64,000 bases of DNA, taken from Pelosinus sp. UFO1 (GTDB lineage Bacteria; Bacillota; Negativicutes; DSM-13327). The stretch spans positions 186,001 through 250,000 of the forward strand of contig NZ_CP008852.1 of the NCBI RefSeq assembly GCF_000725345.1, given 5' to 3'. Below are positions 19,385-28,278 of this stretch, piece after piece (the first letter of the stretch is position 1; every line of letters starts with the position of its first letter). Under the pieces are notes generated by a model, which saw nothing but the letters and a program-made list of their open reading frames with translations, was not told the origin of the DNA and did no database searches. The translations under genes and the position numbers were made by a program.

Positions 19385-19700
19385 ACGTCTTCCTCCAATA
19401 TATTTTTTTCTAAAAGTTATATAATTCTTATTATTCTATATAATATTGAAAAATCCTTGTTACTTAATTAAATAAATTAACTAACGAATAATTAAAAAGA
19501 GATATCATTAAACGGATTAATATGGCTTAGGGGTTAAATATCTCTGATTTTACCGTTATATCTATTATAATTTAAACGAAGAAGATTTATTGGTAGTTTT
19601 TACTTGTCATATAAATGTCATATTTTTCTTGTATTATAACCAATATAAACTACTTATAGTGATTTTTATGCCACTATTGGTAAATTAGTTGGAGGTAGTT
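19385..19700. other. Divergent intergenic region
   Basis: It contains an 8-bp inverted repeat (AGAGATAT at 19498-19505 with ATATCTCT at 19538-19545) of unknown role and the Pho-box-like promoter at 19605-19637. No gene was found. Confidence 0.5.
19605..19637 (+). promoter_or_regulatory. Pho-box-like promoter, copy 1
   Basis: TGTCA at 19605 and TGTCA at 19616 form an 11-bp-spaced direct repeat, and the -10 box TATTAT starts at 19632, exactly 16 nt after the start of the second repeat. The same geometry occurs at three other places in the window. The repeat matches the classical PhoB box pattern CTGTCATA-N4-TGTCA. Confidence 0.7.
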
Positions 19701-19955
19701 ATGAATAGTACAATGTCTACGACTAAATATCGAAGTCCAATATTATCAACCTGCGATATTGGAAGGTACAAATATAGGATTGTTATGAATTCTGATCAAG
19801 AAAACACAGGAATGACAAGTAGGCGCATTAACGTTGAGAAGTGCCTTCTAGATATGAATGATGTATGGGAAAATGTTGAACGGGACACGGTAGAGCATAA
19901 AGCCGTAATACAATATGGATTGTTTAGTAAGATGAGAGCAGAATGTGGTTTGTAA
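19701..19955 (+). CDS. Small conserved protein, RYKYRIV family, paralogue 1
   Basis: The 84-residue protein has unknown function. Residues 8-65 align clearly with the 62-residue protein encoded at 41644: both share YR-P-L-T-DI-RYKYRIV-N, then QE-TG-T, I-VE-C, and VWE-V. A C-terminal extension of about 20 residues is absent from the paralogue. ATG 19701 follows GGAGG by 6 nt. There is no signal peptide or membrane helix. The upstream Pho-box-like promoter is also shared with the paralogue. Confidence 0.75.
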   Translation: MNSTMSTTKYRSPILSTCDIGRYKYRIVMNSDQENTGMTSRRINVEKCLLDMNDVWENVERDTVEHKAVIQYGLFSKMRAECGL

Positions 19956-19999
19956 ATCAAAACTCCTGCAAGGTAATTTTACCTTACAGGAGTTTTGAT
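19956..19999. terminator. Bidirectional intrinsic terminator
   Basis: Two arms of about 20 bp, around AAAACTCCTG and CAGGAGTTTT, pair with one mismatch between the convergent genes. Confidence 0.85.
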
Positions 20000-20005
20000 G
20001 CTACG

Positions 20006-20296
20006 TTAGGTTGATCCCCATTTCTCGTAGTTTGCGATTAAATTTGAAATATACGGTATTGTTGCTGATTCAATTTGTGTAGGAGGTATTGAATCAGCAT
20101 GTTGTTGTAAGGCATGTAAACCTTGGGAACTGATTTCAACAATATCTAAACTTTGCGGCTTAGTTCTTGAATAAAAACTGCGTTTATTTTTATTATATTT
20201 ATAATCTTTATATGCAATCATATTTTCATGATTTGCTACTTGAAGATATCGAGCATTAATTTGCTTTATGGGGGATACTTTATAGAAGCCTTGCAT
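20006..20296 (-). CDS. Hypothetical protein, 96 residues
   Basis: The protein is not recognised. It has a basic, Tyr/Lys-rich middle (residues 28-47) and a C-terminal part rich in polar residues that ends near NLIANYEKWG. AAAGGTGT lies about 7 nt before the ATG, and it ends at a shared bidirectional terminator, which supports a real gene. There is no signal peptide or transmembrane segment. It is convergent with the small RYKYRIV-family gene. Confidence 0.6.
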   Translation of the reverse strand: MQGFYKVSPIKQINARYLQVANHENMIAYKDYKYNKNKRSFYSRTKPQSLDIVEISSQGLHALQQHADSIPPTQIESATIPYISNLIANYEKWGST

Positions 20297-20384
20297 TATA
20301 CCACACCTTTCAAGGGATTACTTAAAATTACCAAGTCTAGAATAATATAAAAGTATGGCAAAACCATGACAATCTCTTTTAAAC

Positions 20385-20413
20385 TTGCTTAAAAAATATA
20401 GTTGTGGTGTAAT
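20385..20413 (+). promoter_or_regulatory. Sigma-A type promoter of the RHH gene
   Basis: TTGCTT (20385-20390), a 17-nt spacer and TGTAAT (20408-20413) lie 33 nt before the start codon. Confidence 0.5.
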
Positions 20414-20445
20414 ATATAAATATTAAGACATAGGAGTGAATTAAC

Positions 20446-20601
20446 ATGGCAGGTAAAGTTATGGTGTCCTACACTACTCGTATTGAACAATCTCTTTCAG
20501 ATAGACTTAAAGAACATAGTACTACGACGGATGTTTCAATTACAAAGATTATCAATAAGGCTTTAGAGGATTATCTCGATAAAGTTGAAACAACAAAGTA
20601 A
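20446..20601 (+). CDS. Ribbon-helix-helix (Arc/CopG-like) small regulator, 51 residues
   Basis: The ORF encodes 51 residues beginning MAGKVMVSYTTRIEQSLSDR. An N-terminal beta strand with alternating residues (VSYTTRI) is followed by two helices containing LKEHS and SITKIINKALEDYL, the usual ribbon-helix-helix plan of a dimeric DNA-binding protein. ATAGGAG precedes the ATG. It is monocistronic with its own terminator and there is no toxin gene next to it, so it is more likely a stand-alone regulator than an antitoxin. Confidence 0.75.
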   Translation: MAGKVMVSYTTRIEQSLSDRLKEHSTTTDVSITKIINKALEDYLDKVETTK

Positions 20602-20613
20602 ATTCGACTAATA

Positions 20614-20652
20614 AAGAAACTAGCAGACTTTAATAGATTGCTAGTTTCTTTG
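20614..20652 (+). terminator. Intrinsic terminator
   Basis: AAGAAACTAGCA (20614-20625) pairs with TGCTAGTTTCTT (20639-20650). Confidence 0.85.
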
Positions 20653-20796
20653 TTATTATTGAAATATCGACGGTTAATTTTTATAGAACCATTTTCAAGC
20701 AAATAAACAATAGTGCTGCCTTCTTACCCTTATATGGCTTGCATGTTGAGAATTACACTATAGCGGTCTTTACCTACAAGAGGAGGACATAATTTG

Positions 20797-21090
20797 ATGC
20801 ATTTATTTCTTAATTCTCGGATATGGTTCATTACATATGTTCTTTGGAACATAGTAACCTTTTTCTTGATTATGTTAGATAAGAAACGTGCGCGGCAACA
20901 AAATTGGCGCATCAGAGAACGTACTTTATTTCTTTGTGCCTTATTTTTTGGCGCAACAGGTATACTTATCGGTATGTATATGTTTCGCCACAAGACGCGT
21001 CATTGGAGTTTTATCATAGGTATACCCTTTCTATTGCTGATTAATGCCACCTGTTGTTACTTCATTTGGCGACAAGGCTGGCTTTTATGA
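20797..21090 (+). CDS. DUF1294 small membrane protein
   Basis: The 97-residue inner-membrane protein has three hydrophobic segments (about 10-28, 47-65, 74-92). The pattern LDKKRARQQNWRIRERTLFL-ALFFGA and MYMFRHKTRHWSF is typical of the DUF1294 family, whose function is unknown. AGGAGG is 10 nt before the ATG; a TTG directly in front of it is also possible. Confidence 0.85.
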   Translation: MHLFLNSRIWFITYVLWNIVTFFLIMLDKKRARQQNWRIRERTLFLCALFFGATGILIGMYMFRHKTRHWSFIIGIPFLLLINATCCYFIWRQGWLL

Positions 21091-21228
21091 GAGGGTGCTG
21101 GAGATTCAGTAGTATAAGATTAAAGATGAGTAAAGTGGTTATTATATTACCTTAGAGCGGTTTCTACAGTCTAACCATTAGCGCAATTTCATGTGTCCGA
21201 AAGTGCGCTATATAAGGGGGAGAGCTTA

Positions 21229-22314
21229 ATGCGTGGTTGTCCAATGCTTGAGATTGACCTAGAAAAAATCAGGTATAACTCCATTCAAGTAGTAGAAAAA
21301 TGTCACCAAAAAGGGATAGCCGTAATTGGTGTTACTAAAGGGTTCAGTGCTATGCACCAAATCGTCTCTGCCATGGTGGAAGGTGGCATTAACGGTTTGG
21401 CGGATTCCAGGATGGAGAACGTCATTGAACTTAGAGAAAGAGGCTTTACTCAACCGATTACTATGCTTAGGCTTCCAGGGTTAAGCAACGTTATAAATGT
21501 TGTTCAGCATACCAATACTAGTATTAATTCAGAAATAACTGTAATCAAGGCATTAGCGAAAGCGGCTAAGAAATTAAAAAAAATACACAAAGTGATTCTA
21601 ATGGTTGACGTCGGTGACCTTCGTGAAGGAATACTGCAGGAAAATGTACTTGATATTGCAAGGCAAATTTCTTTTTTAAAAGAAATAGAACTATCGGGAT
21701 TAGGAACAAATATGGGATGTTTTGGCGGCATTCTGCCCAGTTCTAAGAATTTAGGGACTTTAGTTGAAATGGGGCGTGCTGTGGAATCTCAATTAGGTCA
21801 TAAAATTGAGATTATCTCCGGGGGCGGGACGTCTAGTTTACTTCTGGTAGAAAATAATCAAATTCCTGCTGGAGTTAATCAATTGAGAATTGGTGAAGGT
21901 ATATTGTTAGGTACAGACACGACCAATAGTCGCAAAATACCATGGCTTCACCATGATGCTTTCCTTTTGCGAGCAGAGGTAATTGAGGTTAATTGCAAGC
22001 CAACTATACCTACGGGAATTATTGGTAGAGATGCTTTTGGTAATATCCCGGAATTTATCGACATCGGGATCAGAAAAAGAGCAATTGTATCTATGGGGAA
22101 ACAGGATGTCAATATTGATGGCATTAGGCCAATTGACAAAAAAATAATAGTATTAGGAGCGAGTAGCGATCATCTCATCGCTGATATTACAGACTCTGAA
22201 CAAACAATAAAGGTTGGGGACCAAATTGCATTTTCTCTAACCTATGCGGGGGTGCTTTCAGTCAGTGATTCAAAGTATGTGGGAAAGAAATTCAAAGGGG
22301 GAACCGATGATTGA
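21229..22314 (+). CDS. Alanine/ornithine racemase family PLP enzyme
   Basis: This is a fold-type III PLP-dependent racemase of 361 residues, closest by pattern to ornithine racemase-like enzymes. The PLP lysine is in AVIGVTKGFS (about 37). The phosphate-binding region IISGGGTSSLLL and the C-terminal beta domain are present. ATG 21229 follows GGGGGAG by 7 nt; the in-frame GTG 36 nt upstream lacks a ribosome site. It overlaps a GNAT gene by 8 nt. Substrate assignment (ornithine, alanine or another amino acid) is uncertain. Confidence 0.8.
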   Translation: MRGCPMLEIDLEKIRYNSIQVVEKCHQKGIAVIGVTKGFSAMHQIVSAMVEGGINGLADSRMENVIELRERGFTQPITMLRLPGLSNVINVVQHTNTSINSEITVIKALAKAAKKLKKIHKVILMVDVGDLREGILQENVLDIARQISFLKEIELSGLGTNMGCFGGILPSSKNLGTLVEMGRAVESQLGHKIEIISGGGTSSLLLVENNQIPAGVNQLRIGEGILLGTDTTNSRKIPWLHHDAFLLRAEVIEVNCKPTIPTGIIGRDAFGNIPEFIDIGIRKRAIVSMGKQDVNIDGIRPIDKKIIVLGASSDHLIADITDSEQTIKVGDQIAFSLTYAGVLSVSDSKYVGKKFKGGTDD

Positions 22315-22798
22315 ACTGGTGCGAGAAATTGAACCTAAACTGATTCAGCGTTTAGTTCAGTTAGAAAAAGAAGCTTTTGGCGAAGGTGGAATGAATGCGT
22401 GGCATCTTGTACCGCTAATTCGGCATGGTCGTGTCTATGTTTTTAAAAAAAATATAGAAATTATTGGACTAATTCAGTATATGCTGGATTGGGATAGTCC
22501 ACAAAAAGCCTATATGGTCGGAGTTTCAATATCCAAAGACTCTCAGGGGCTAGGTCTCGGGACTGAATTACTTAAGAAGAGCTTAAAAGCTTTATATAGG
22601 GAAAATATTGAAAAAGTAGAACTAACAGTGGATCGAAATAATGTTGCAGCAGTTAAAATTTATGAGAGCAAATTGGGATTCAAGGTTACGGATTGCCGGA
22701 AAGACGAGTATGGTGAAGGCGAAGATAGACTGGTAATGGTCCTATCGTTAGCTGACTTTGCAAATAACGACGAGTGCAGAGTCGATCAAACAAGGTGA
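22307..22798 (+). CDS. GNAT-family N-acetyltransferase
   Basis: This cytoplasmic acetyltransferase has 163 residues. The acetyl-CoA-binding motif A is visible as VSISKDSQGLGLGTELLKKS (about 70-90), followed by VDRNNVAAVKIYESKLGF. The ATG at 22307 overlaps the racemase stop and has GGGGGAACC upstream, so the two are coupled. Its substrate may be the product of the racemase, which is inference from position only. Confidence 0.85.
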   Translation: MIELVREIEPKLIQRLVQLEKEAFGEGGMNAWHLVPLIRHGRVYVFKKNIEIIGLIQYMLDWDSPQKAYMVGVSISKDSQGLGLGTELLKKSLKALYRENIEKVELTVDRNNVAAVKIYESKLGFKVTDCRKDEYGEGEDRLVMVLSLADFANNDECRVDQTR

Positions 22799-22861
22799 AG
22801 GTATAATAAGATAAATTTGTAGACCCCAAAATGGCAAGAAAAATTCAATAAATAGTTTTAA

Positions 22862-22900
22862 GGCTCAACATGCAATGGATAATTGCAAGTTGAGCCCTTT
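22862..22900 (+). terminator. Intrinsic terminator
   Basis: GGCTCAAC (22862-22869) pairs with GTTGAGCC (22889-22896), and an inner TGCAAT/ATTGCA stem adds to it. A TTTT tail follows. Confidence 0.85.
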
Positions 22901-23090
22901 TGACATACAAAATTTTCGATTGATTCTTGAACAAACCGTCACTTGATATCAGATACTAAATGTACATGAGGATCTGATAAATCATAATGAGTTAGAATTC
23001 GATATCTTAACACGGGTATACTATACAATGGAATAATCATCGAATTCGTTTACACTTTATGTTGATTCAATTAAAGGAGGACTTATTTTA

Positions 23091-23654
23091 GTGAAAAAAG
23101 TTAAGTTACCGAATAGGCCATTTGGCCCGTTTCCTACTATGCTTGTTGGCGTAGATGTCAATGGCAAACCTAATTACGTTACAATCGGTGCATGCGGAGT
23201 CGTGAGTCTTGAGAATGTACTATATATATCATTAAAAAATACCCATCACTCGACTTTGGGAGTCAAAGAAAATGGGTATTTCAGTGTTAATATACCTTCG
23301 GCAGATATGGTGCAAAAAACGGATTATTGCGGTGTGGTATCAGGAAAGACTGTAGACAAGTCAATGTTATTTACGTCTTTTTACGATGACCTAGGAAAGG
23401 CACCTATGATCAAAGAATGCCCGATGAACCTACTTTGCAAAGTTATTAATAGTGTGCCAATGTTTGGCTTCGAAATGTTCTTTGGGGAAATTGTGGCTGT
23501 GTATGGAAATGAGGAATGTCTGAGTGCAGGCAAACTAGATCCATTAAAGGTCAACCCGATGATTATGATGGGGTCGAGTTACTTTAGCCTGGGACAAGTA
23601 GTAGGTCAGGTTTTCAAAGAGGGAGTAGAATTTAAAAAAACACAAAATGAATAA
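23091..23654 (+). CDS. Flavin reductase-like domain protein
   Basis: The 187-residue FMN-binding split-barrel protein belongs to the flavin reductase/flavoredoxin family. The N-terminal stretch PFGPFPTMLVGVDVNGKPNYVT and the mid-region FSVNIPSADMVQKTDYCG are typical of the clostridial branch. The GTG start follows AAAGGAGG. It is monocistronic and convergent with the PBP2 gene. It probably reduces flavins or accepts electrons in redox metabolism; partners are not evident. Confidence 0.85.
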   Translation: MKKVKLPNRPFGPFPTMLVGVDVNGKPNYVTIGACGVVSLENVLYISLKNTHHSTLGVKENGYFSVNIPSADMVQKTDYCGVVSGKTVDKSMLFTSFYDDLGKAPMIKECPMNLLCKVINSVPMFGFEMFFGEIVAVYGNEECLSAGKLDPLKVNPMIMMGSSYFSLGQVVGQVFKEGVEFKKTQNE

Positions 23655-23677
23655 GGATTATATATATCTTATATTTT

Positions 23678-25546
23678 TTATTGTGAGGTAATCTTGTTGT
23701 TCTGCTTTGTCTGCCATTCTTCGGCATATATATCTGCTGCATCTCGGCTCGGTGGTAAATCAAAGGCGGCTTCCATTATTTTTCGTGCAATCGGTGCTGC
23801 TGAGTCGGATCCATAACCGCCTTGTTCTACGATAACGGCGATTGCTATGGTTGGATTGTCATAAGGGCCATATGCTACAAACCATCCGTGATCATCTCCA
23901 TGAGGATTTTCTGCGGTACTTGTTTTTCCGGCAATCGGGACAGGAAAGCCTTCGAATATGTATCCAGCAGTACCAGAGGGGGTAACAACATCACGCAGAC
24001 CTGTTCGAATGGCATTTAACGTAGAAGGCGACATGGGTACAGTACCTAGCTCTTCAGGTTCAAAAGTTTGTACAACTTGACCGCTCGGTGAAACCATTTT
24101 GCTTACCAGGTACGGACGATAGCGATGCCCACCATTGGCAGCTATACTGGTTACTACAGCCATCTGAAGCGGTGTTGCTAAATTAAATCCTTGTCCAATT
24201 GCGGCATCAAAGGTTTCGGAAATTACCCAATCTTCATCGTACACTTTTTTCTTATACCGCTGATTTGCAACGAGTCCGTCATCCTCATCAGGTAAATTGA
24301 TGCCAGTGACTGCTCCAAGGCCAAATTTACGAGCCCATTGCTCTAGCGTATCAATACCTAAGCGATTGCCTAATTCGTAGAAGTAGACGTTATCCGATTT
24401 GGCAAGAGCGACTCTAAAATCAATCCAACCCAGAGCGGCGTTGTGAGCATTACCTTTAGCAGGTGCCAGTCTATGCCTGCCAGAATCAAAAATCTTTTCT
24501 TCCGGAGTTACTTTCCCAGTCTCTAAGGCAGCAGTCCCAGTAACAATCTTGAATGCAGAGCCGGGGGGATATGATGCACCGATGGTTCTATTTTGCATTG
24601 GATTATTTGGATTATCATTAATCTCTTTCCAGTCCTTCGCAGAAATACCACCATTAAATTTATTTGGATCAAATGTAGGACGGCTTACGATAGCAAGAAT
24701 TTCTCCCGTTTGGGGATTCATTACGACGGCAGCAGCCGCTTTTGCTTCTGGATTCCCTAGTTTATCTTGAAGGTATTTTAAACGTTCGTCCATAGCTTTT
24801 TCAGCTGCTCGCTGGATTTTAGCATTAATAGTTAGAATAAGATCGTTTCCAGCGATAGGCTGTTTTTTGCCAAGCATTTGTACAGGCTTACCAGAAACAT
24901 TAACCTCTACTTGGGCTCCGCCATCGACACCGCGCAGCTCCTTATCCCATACTTGCTCTAGTCCCGTTTTTCCAAGCATGTCTCCCGATTTATAACCACT
25001 TACTTTTCCTTTTGCCAATTGAGAGTCACTAATTTCACCTACATATCCGAAGGTATGAGCGCCGAGTTCATTGTATATGTAGCTTCTTACTGCCTGGACT
25101 TCGATGACTACACCGGGAAGATCTTCTCGACGCTCTTCAATTTTAGTGATAATTTCAGGTCCGACATCGGATTTGATTCTTGTTGGTAGAAGAGGATTAC
25201 CTTGTTGGCTCATTTTCTTTTGAATGTCATCTGGATTCATTCCAAGTATTTCAGCCAGTCTTACAATGATTTCCTTAGGAATGGGTCCTTTGATTGGTAC
25301 GAGAGAGATAGAAAAACCAGGCCGATTATTTACCAGCGGTAATCCATTCCTGTCGTAAAAGGTTCCCCGGGGGGCTGTAATCGGTAACAATCGGATTCGG
25401 TTATTCTCTGCTTTCTGTTTGAATTCCTCGCCATGGAGAGCTTGTAGCCATACTAGTCTACTGAGAAGAGCGATAAAGATAGAAACGATAATAAATGTGA
25501 GTACGTTGAGGCGTTGACTAGTAGATCCTTTTGTCACGAGTACCAA
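23678..25546 (-). CDS. mrdA: Penicillin-binding protein 2 (transpeptidase)
   Basis: This is a class B PBP that cross-links peptidoglycan in the elongation machinery. Its 622 residues run from an N-terminal membrane anchor (about 15-33) through a dimerisation domain starting APRGTFYDRNG to the transpeptidase domain. The active-site Ser lies in PPGSAFKIVTG (about 328), with SDNVY and AGKTSTAE as the second and third motifs. The TTG at 25546 is the longest start, and a GTG at 25537 is also plausible. It stands alone here rather than in a mreBCD cluster. Confidence 0.92.
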   Translation of the reverse strand: MVLVTKGSTSQRLNVLTFIIVSIFIALLSRLVWLQALHGEEFKQKAENNRIRLLPITAPRGTFYDRNGLPLVNNRPGFSISLVPIKGPIPKEIIVRLAEILGMNPDDIQKKMSQQGNPLLPTRIKSDVGPEIITKIEERREDLPGVVIEVQAVRSYIYNELGAHTFGYVGEISDSQLAKGKVSGYKSGDMLGKTGLEQVWDKELRGVDGGAQVEVNVSGKPVQMLGKKQPIAGNDLILTINAKIQRAAEKAMDERLKYLQDKLGNPEAKAAAAVVMNPQTGEILAIVSRPTFDPNKFNGGISAKDWKEINDNPNNPMQNRTIGASYPPGSAFKIVTGTAALETGKVTPEEKIFDSGRHRLAPAKGNAHNAALGWIDFRVALAKSDNVYFYELGNRLGIDTLEQWARKFGLGAVTGINLPDEDDGLVANQRYKKKVYDEDWVISETFDAAIGQGFNLATPLQMAVVTSIAANGGHRYRPYLVSKMVSPSGQVVQTFEPEELGTVPMSPSTLNAIRTGLRDVVTPSGTAGYIFEGFPVPIAGKTSTAENPHGDDHGWFVAYGPYDNPTIAIAVIVEQGGYGSDSAAPIARKIMEAAFDLPPSRDAADIYAEEWQTKQNNKITSQ

Positions 25547-25719
25547 CCTTTCATTTAACCGAATAAATACAATCCGATACCTAAAAAAATGCGAGAATTT
25601 AAGGTGGTACTAGAAATAGTTGAGGGACTATTTCTGAGTGTTAGCAATATTAACTTAACATAATATATATAGTTTACCAAAGAATATCCCAGGCAGCAAT
25701 GTAGAACATATTGGTAATT

Positions 25720-27735
25720 TTAACGTTTTATCCAATTCAAGAAAAGTAGTCCTTTGGATGTAATGCGGCTACCCCTTCTACCTACTTGCGAATCAACTAG
25801 CCCCAGCTCACTAAGTACTGACAGCATCCGTCTGATTTCACTTTCCGTAGTATTTATCAAGGATGCGGCACATTGATTTTCCAAAGATTTTCTCCCGATA
25901 CCAAGGGTATGGTGAGAAAGGTTAGTAAGTATTTGATGGATTTTTTCACTGTCGCAGCGGCTAGTTAAGTACGTAAGTTCCTGATTAAAATCAGCTTGGG
26001 TATCGAAAATATATGCAGGTAAATTGTTAAGATCTACAATATCAGTGGTTATTAATGAAATATATGCCACGGTATTGGTTAACTCCCGAATATTGCCTGG
26101 CCACTTGTAATTCAGTAACATATTTGCAGCTTCCGCAGTCAGAGTAATATTTTTATTATGATAGTTTTTCATTAATAAATGAAATAAGTGGATGACATCC
26201 TCGGGGCGTTCCCTAAGCGGTGGGACGATGATGGGGAGGACATTCAGACGGTAAAATAAGTCCTGGCGAAAGGTGCCCTTTTGTATTTCGGCTTGTAGAT
26301 TTTTGTTAGTGGCCGCGATTACTCGGTGATCTACGTCGATTACCCTTTGGGATCCGACACGCATAATCTGACGTTCTTGGAGTACCCTCAGTAGACGTAC
26401 TTGCACCGATGGAGGCATGTCTCCTACCTCATCTAAAAAAATAGTGCCATTGTTAGCCTGCTCGAATAAACCTGATTTACCTTCTTTGATTGCACCAGTG
26501 AAAGAACCCGCCTCATAACCAAATAGTTCACTTTCTAGTAAGTTTTCTGGAAAGGAGGCGCAGTTGATCGCCACAAATGGATAGATCGATCGAGGGGAGG
26601 CATCATGAATAGCATGAGCCATAAGTTCTTTGCCGGTACCACTTTCTCCTGTAATAAGTACTGTTAAATTTGTTGGAGCGATTCGTTTGGCGAATTTGAT
26701 GCAGTCCTCCATCTTGGGCGACTTTGTTTGAATACTTGCAAAGGAATATCGGGTCACTAAACCTTTATCCCGTAACTTCTTTGAGAGACTTTTTTCCAAG
26801 TGGCGAATATGGGTTACTTCTTGAAAGTCATAGTATATTCCCGCTGGTTCGCCAAGGTGTTCGATTTTACTATTGCTTACAAGCAAGGAGCGTTCCTTGA
26901 ACTCAATTAATTCGTTAGTATAAATGCTTTGGTTTGAATTAGGGAGCAATGAATCGGGAATTACATGTGAGAGATGTTTCCCAATAATATTATCGTTGAT
27001 TTCGAATATTTGACTAAATTTTTTATTATATAGCAATATGAAATGATCCTTATCAGTTAGCAGAATCCCATCATGAGAAAGATTAACAATAGTGTCCAGC
27101 TGAATGTTTTTCATAAAAAGATCTTTATATTGATTTTGGACGCCGCTATCCATTGTAACAATTCTTTCTGAATATTTGATAAGGCGTCTCCTTGTTTCGT
27201 GTGAATCAATATTAAAATGGTTTAAAATTGTCAAAAATGTAGAGATATCAATGCAGCGGTGACCTACGTCGATTATTATTTTAACGTGAGGAGGAACTGT
27301 ACCAGCTTCTCCTAGGGTAATGGCAATATTGATATCAAGAAATTCTTTGGTACTATCATGAGGGACAAAATTTAGGTGAGTAATACCGATCTGATATAAA
27401 AAAGCCACTGCGTCACTGGTTGTTTCTAAAGAATCATTTACTACAAGTACGTTAGTACCTTTAGGAAGGGCAGTAATTTTATAAATTTCACTACTAGGAA
27501 GGGAACGACGTAGGACGATAATACGGCTATTGGCAGAAATATAATTTCGGGCTTTCATTGCGTGGCTCTGGGCTGTAACAACAACAATGTCATCATTAAT
27601 AATATCGCCAGGACTAAAATAGGATAAATAGTAATTATTTATTATTACATAGTCTTTCAAAACTTCTTCTAAATTGCTTTGGATAAATTCATTAAGGTCG
27701 GATGGAACTAGAGTAAGGATGCCAATGGTTTTCAT
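25720..27735 (-). CDS. Sigma-54-dependent activator with PrpR-like sensor, PAS and winged-helix C-terminus
   Basis: This enhancer-binding activator has about 671 residues. A PrpR-like sensor occupies 1-190 and a PAS domain about 210-320. The AAA+ domain has Walker A GESGTGKE and the loop GSFTGA in place of the usual GAFTGA. The C-terminus reads as a winged helix (SEIRRMLSVLSELGLVDS) rather than a Fis-type helix-turn-helix. ATG 27735 has GGGGAGG 12 nt upstream; an ATG at 27834 gives 33 more residues but no ribosome site. It is divergent from the amide/peptide operon and its sigma54 promoter. Confidence 0.88.
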   Translation of the reverse strand: MKTIGILTLVPSDLNEFIQSNLEEVLKDYVIINNYYLSYFSPGDIINDDIVVVTAQSHAMKARNYISANSRIIVLRRSLPSSEIYKITALPKGTNVLVVNDSLETTSDAVAFLYQIGITHLNFVPHDSTKEFLDINIAITLGEAGTVPPHVKIIIDVGHRCIDISTFLTILNHFNIDSHETRRRLIKYSERIVTMDSGVQNQYKDLFMKNIQLDTIVNLSHDGILLTDKDHFILLYNKKFSQIFEINDNIIGKHLSHVIPDSLLPNSNQSIYTNELIEFKERSLLVSNSKIEHLGEPAGIYYDFQEVTHIRHLEKSLSKKLRDKGLVTRYSFASIQTKSPKMEDCIKFAKRIAPTNLTVLITGESGTGKELMAHAIHDASPRSIYPFVAINCASFPENLLESELFGYEAGSFTGAIKEGKSGLFEQANNGTIFLDEVGDMPPSVQVRLLRVLQERQIMRVGSQRVIDVDHRVIAATNKNLQAEIQKGTFRQDLFYRLNVLPIIVPPLRERPEDVIHLFHLLMKNYHNKNITLTAEAANMLLNYKWPGNIRELTNTVAYISLITTDIVDLNNLPAYIFDTQADFNQELTYLTSRCDSEKIHQILTNLSHHTLGIGRKSLENQCAASLINTTESEIRRMLSVLSELGLVDSQVGRRGSRITSKGLLFLNWIKR

Positions 27736-27990
27736 TTTTAATTTAATCCTCCCCCGTCTATATGATAATTCCTCTAAAATTTCTATCTGCCCAGTGTTGG
27801 GGTTTAAAAGAGTTAGCTGGGAATCGGTTTTCATTTTATCACAATCACTTAGTTCTTGTACTGATAATTATCTAAAAATTATGAAAATAATTATCAAAAA
27901 TACCTAATAGGTTAATAAATGGGTGAGATTAAATGCCTATTACTCCTATTTAGCTGCAGTTTAGTTTAATAAATGGGATAACTCTTCTTG

Positions 27991-28029
27991 GACAGTTACC
28001 TAATCTTATGTTAGGCAACTGTCTCTTTT
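27991..28029 (+). terminator. Orphan terminator-like hairpin in a divergent promoter region
   Basis: GACAGTTACCTAA (27991-28003) pairs with TTAGGCAACTGTC (28011-28023) with one mismatch and is followed by TCTTTTT. No coding gene ends upstream on this strand, so it may close a short RNA or act as an activator site. Confidence 0.6.
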
Positions 28030-28124
28030 TATTTTAAGATCATCTGGTAATACCTGGATTGTATGGCATTTTTCTGGGTAAAAAGAGGGTATTCGAATAC
28101 ATAAATTAATTTGCATTTTCCTTT

Positions 28125-28140
28125 TGGCACAGTAGTTGCA
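28125..28140 (+). promoter_or_regulatory. Sigma-54 promoter (-24/-12)
   Basis: TGGCAC-AGTAG-TTGCA matches the consensus fully and lies upstream of the YjeM-like gene, opposite a sigma54 activator gene. Confidence 0.9.
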
Positions 28141-28278
28141 ATAAAAACAAATAACAGTCTATATTGAATATTCTAAAAATTATGCCCTGCATTCAAGGTA
28201 GACTCATTTTCGAAAGAGGGAGGATAGATTGTTTACTCGCAAAATAGCTACTCTAAAACTATTCTTGGAGGGATAAAC

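Larger units (their letters stand above)
27736..28278. other. Divergent regulatory region of the amide/peptide operon
   Basis: It holds the orphan hairpin at 27991-28029 and the sigma54 promoter at 28125-28140. No gene was recognised. The 5' leader of the permease gene is about 127 nt if transcription starts just after the -12 element. Confidence 0.6.
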
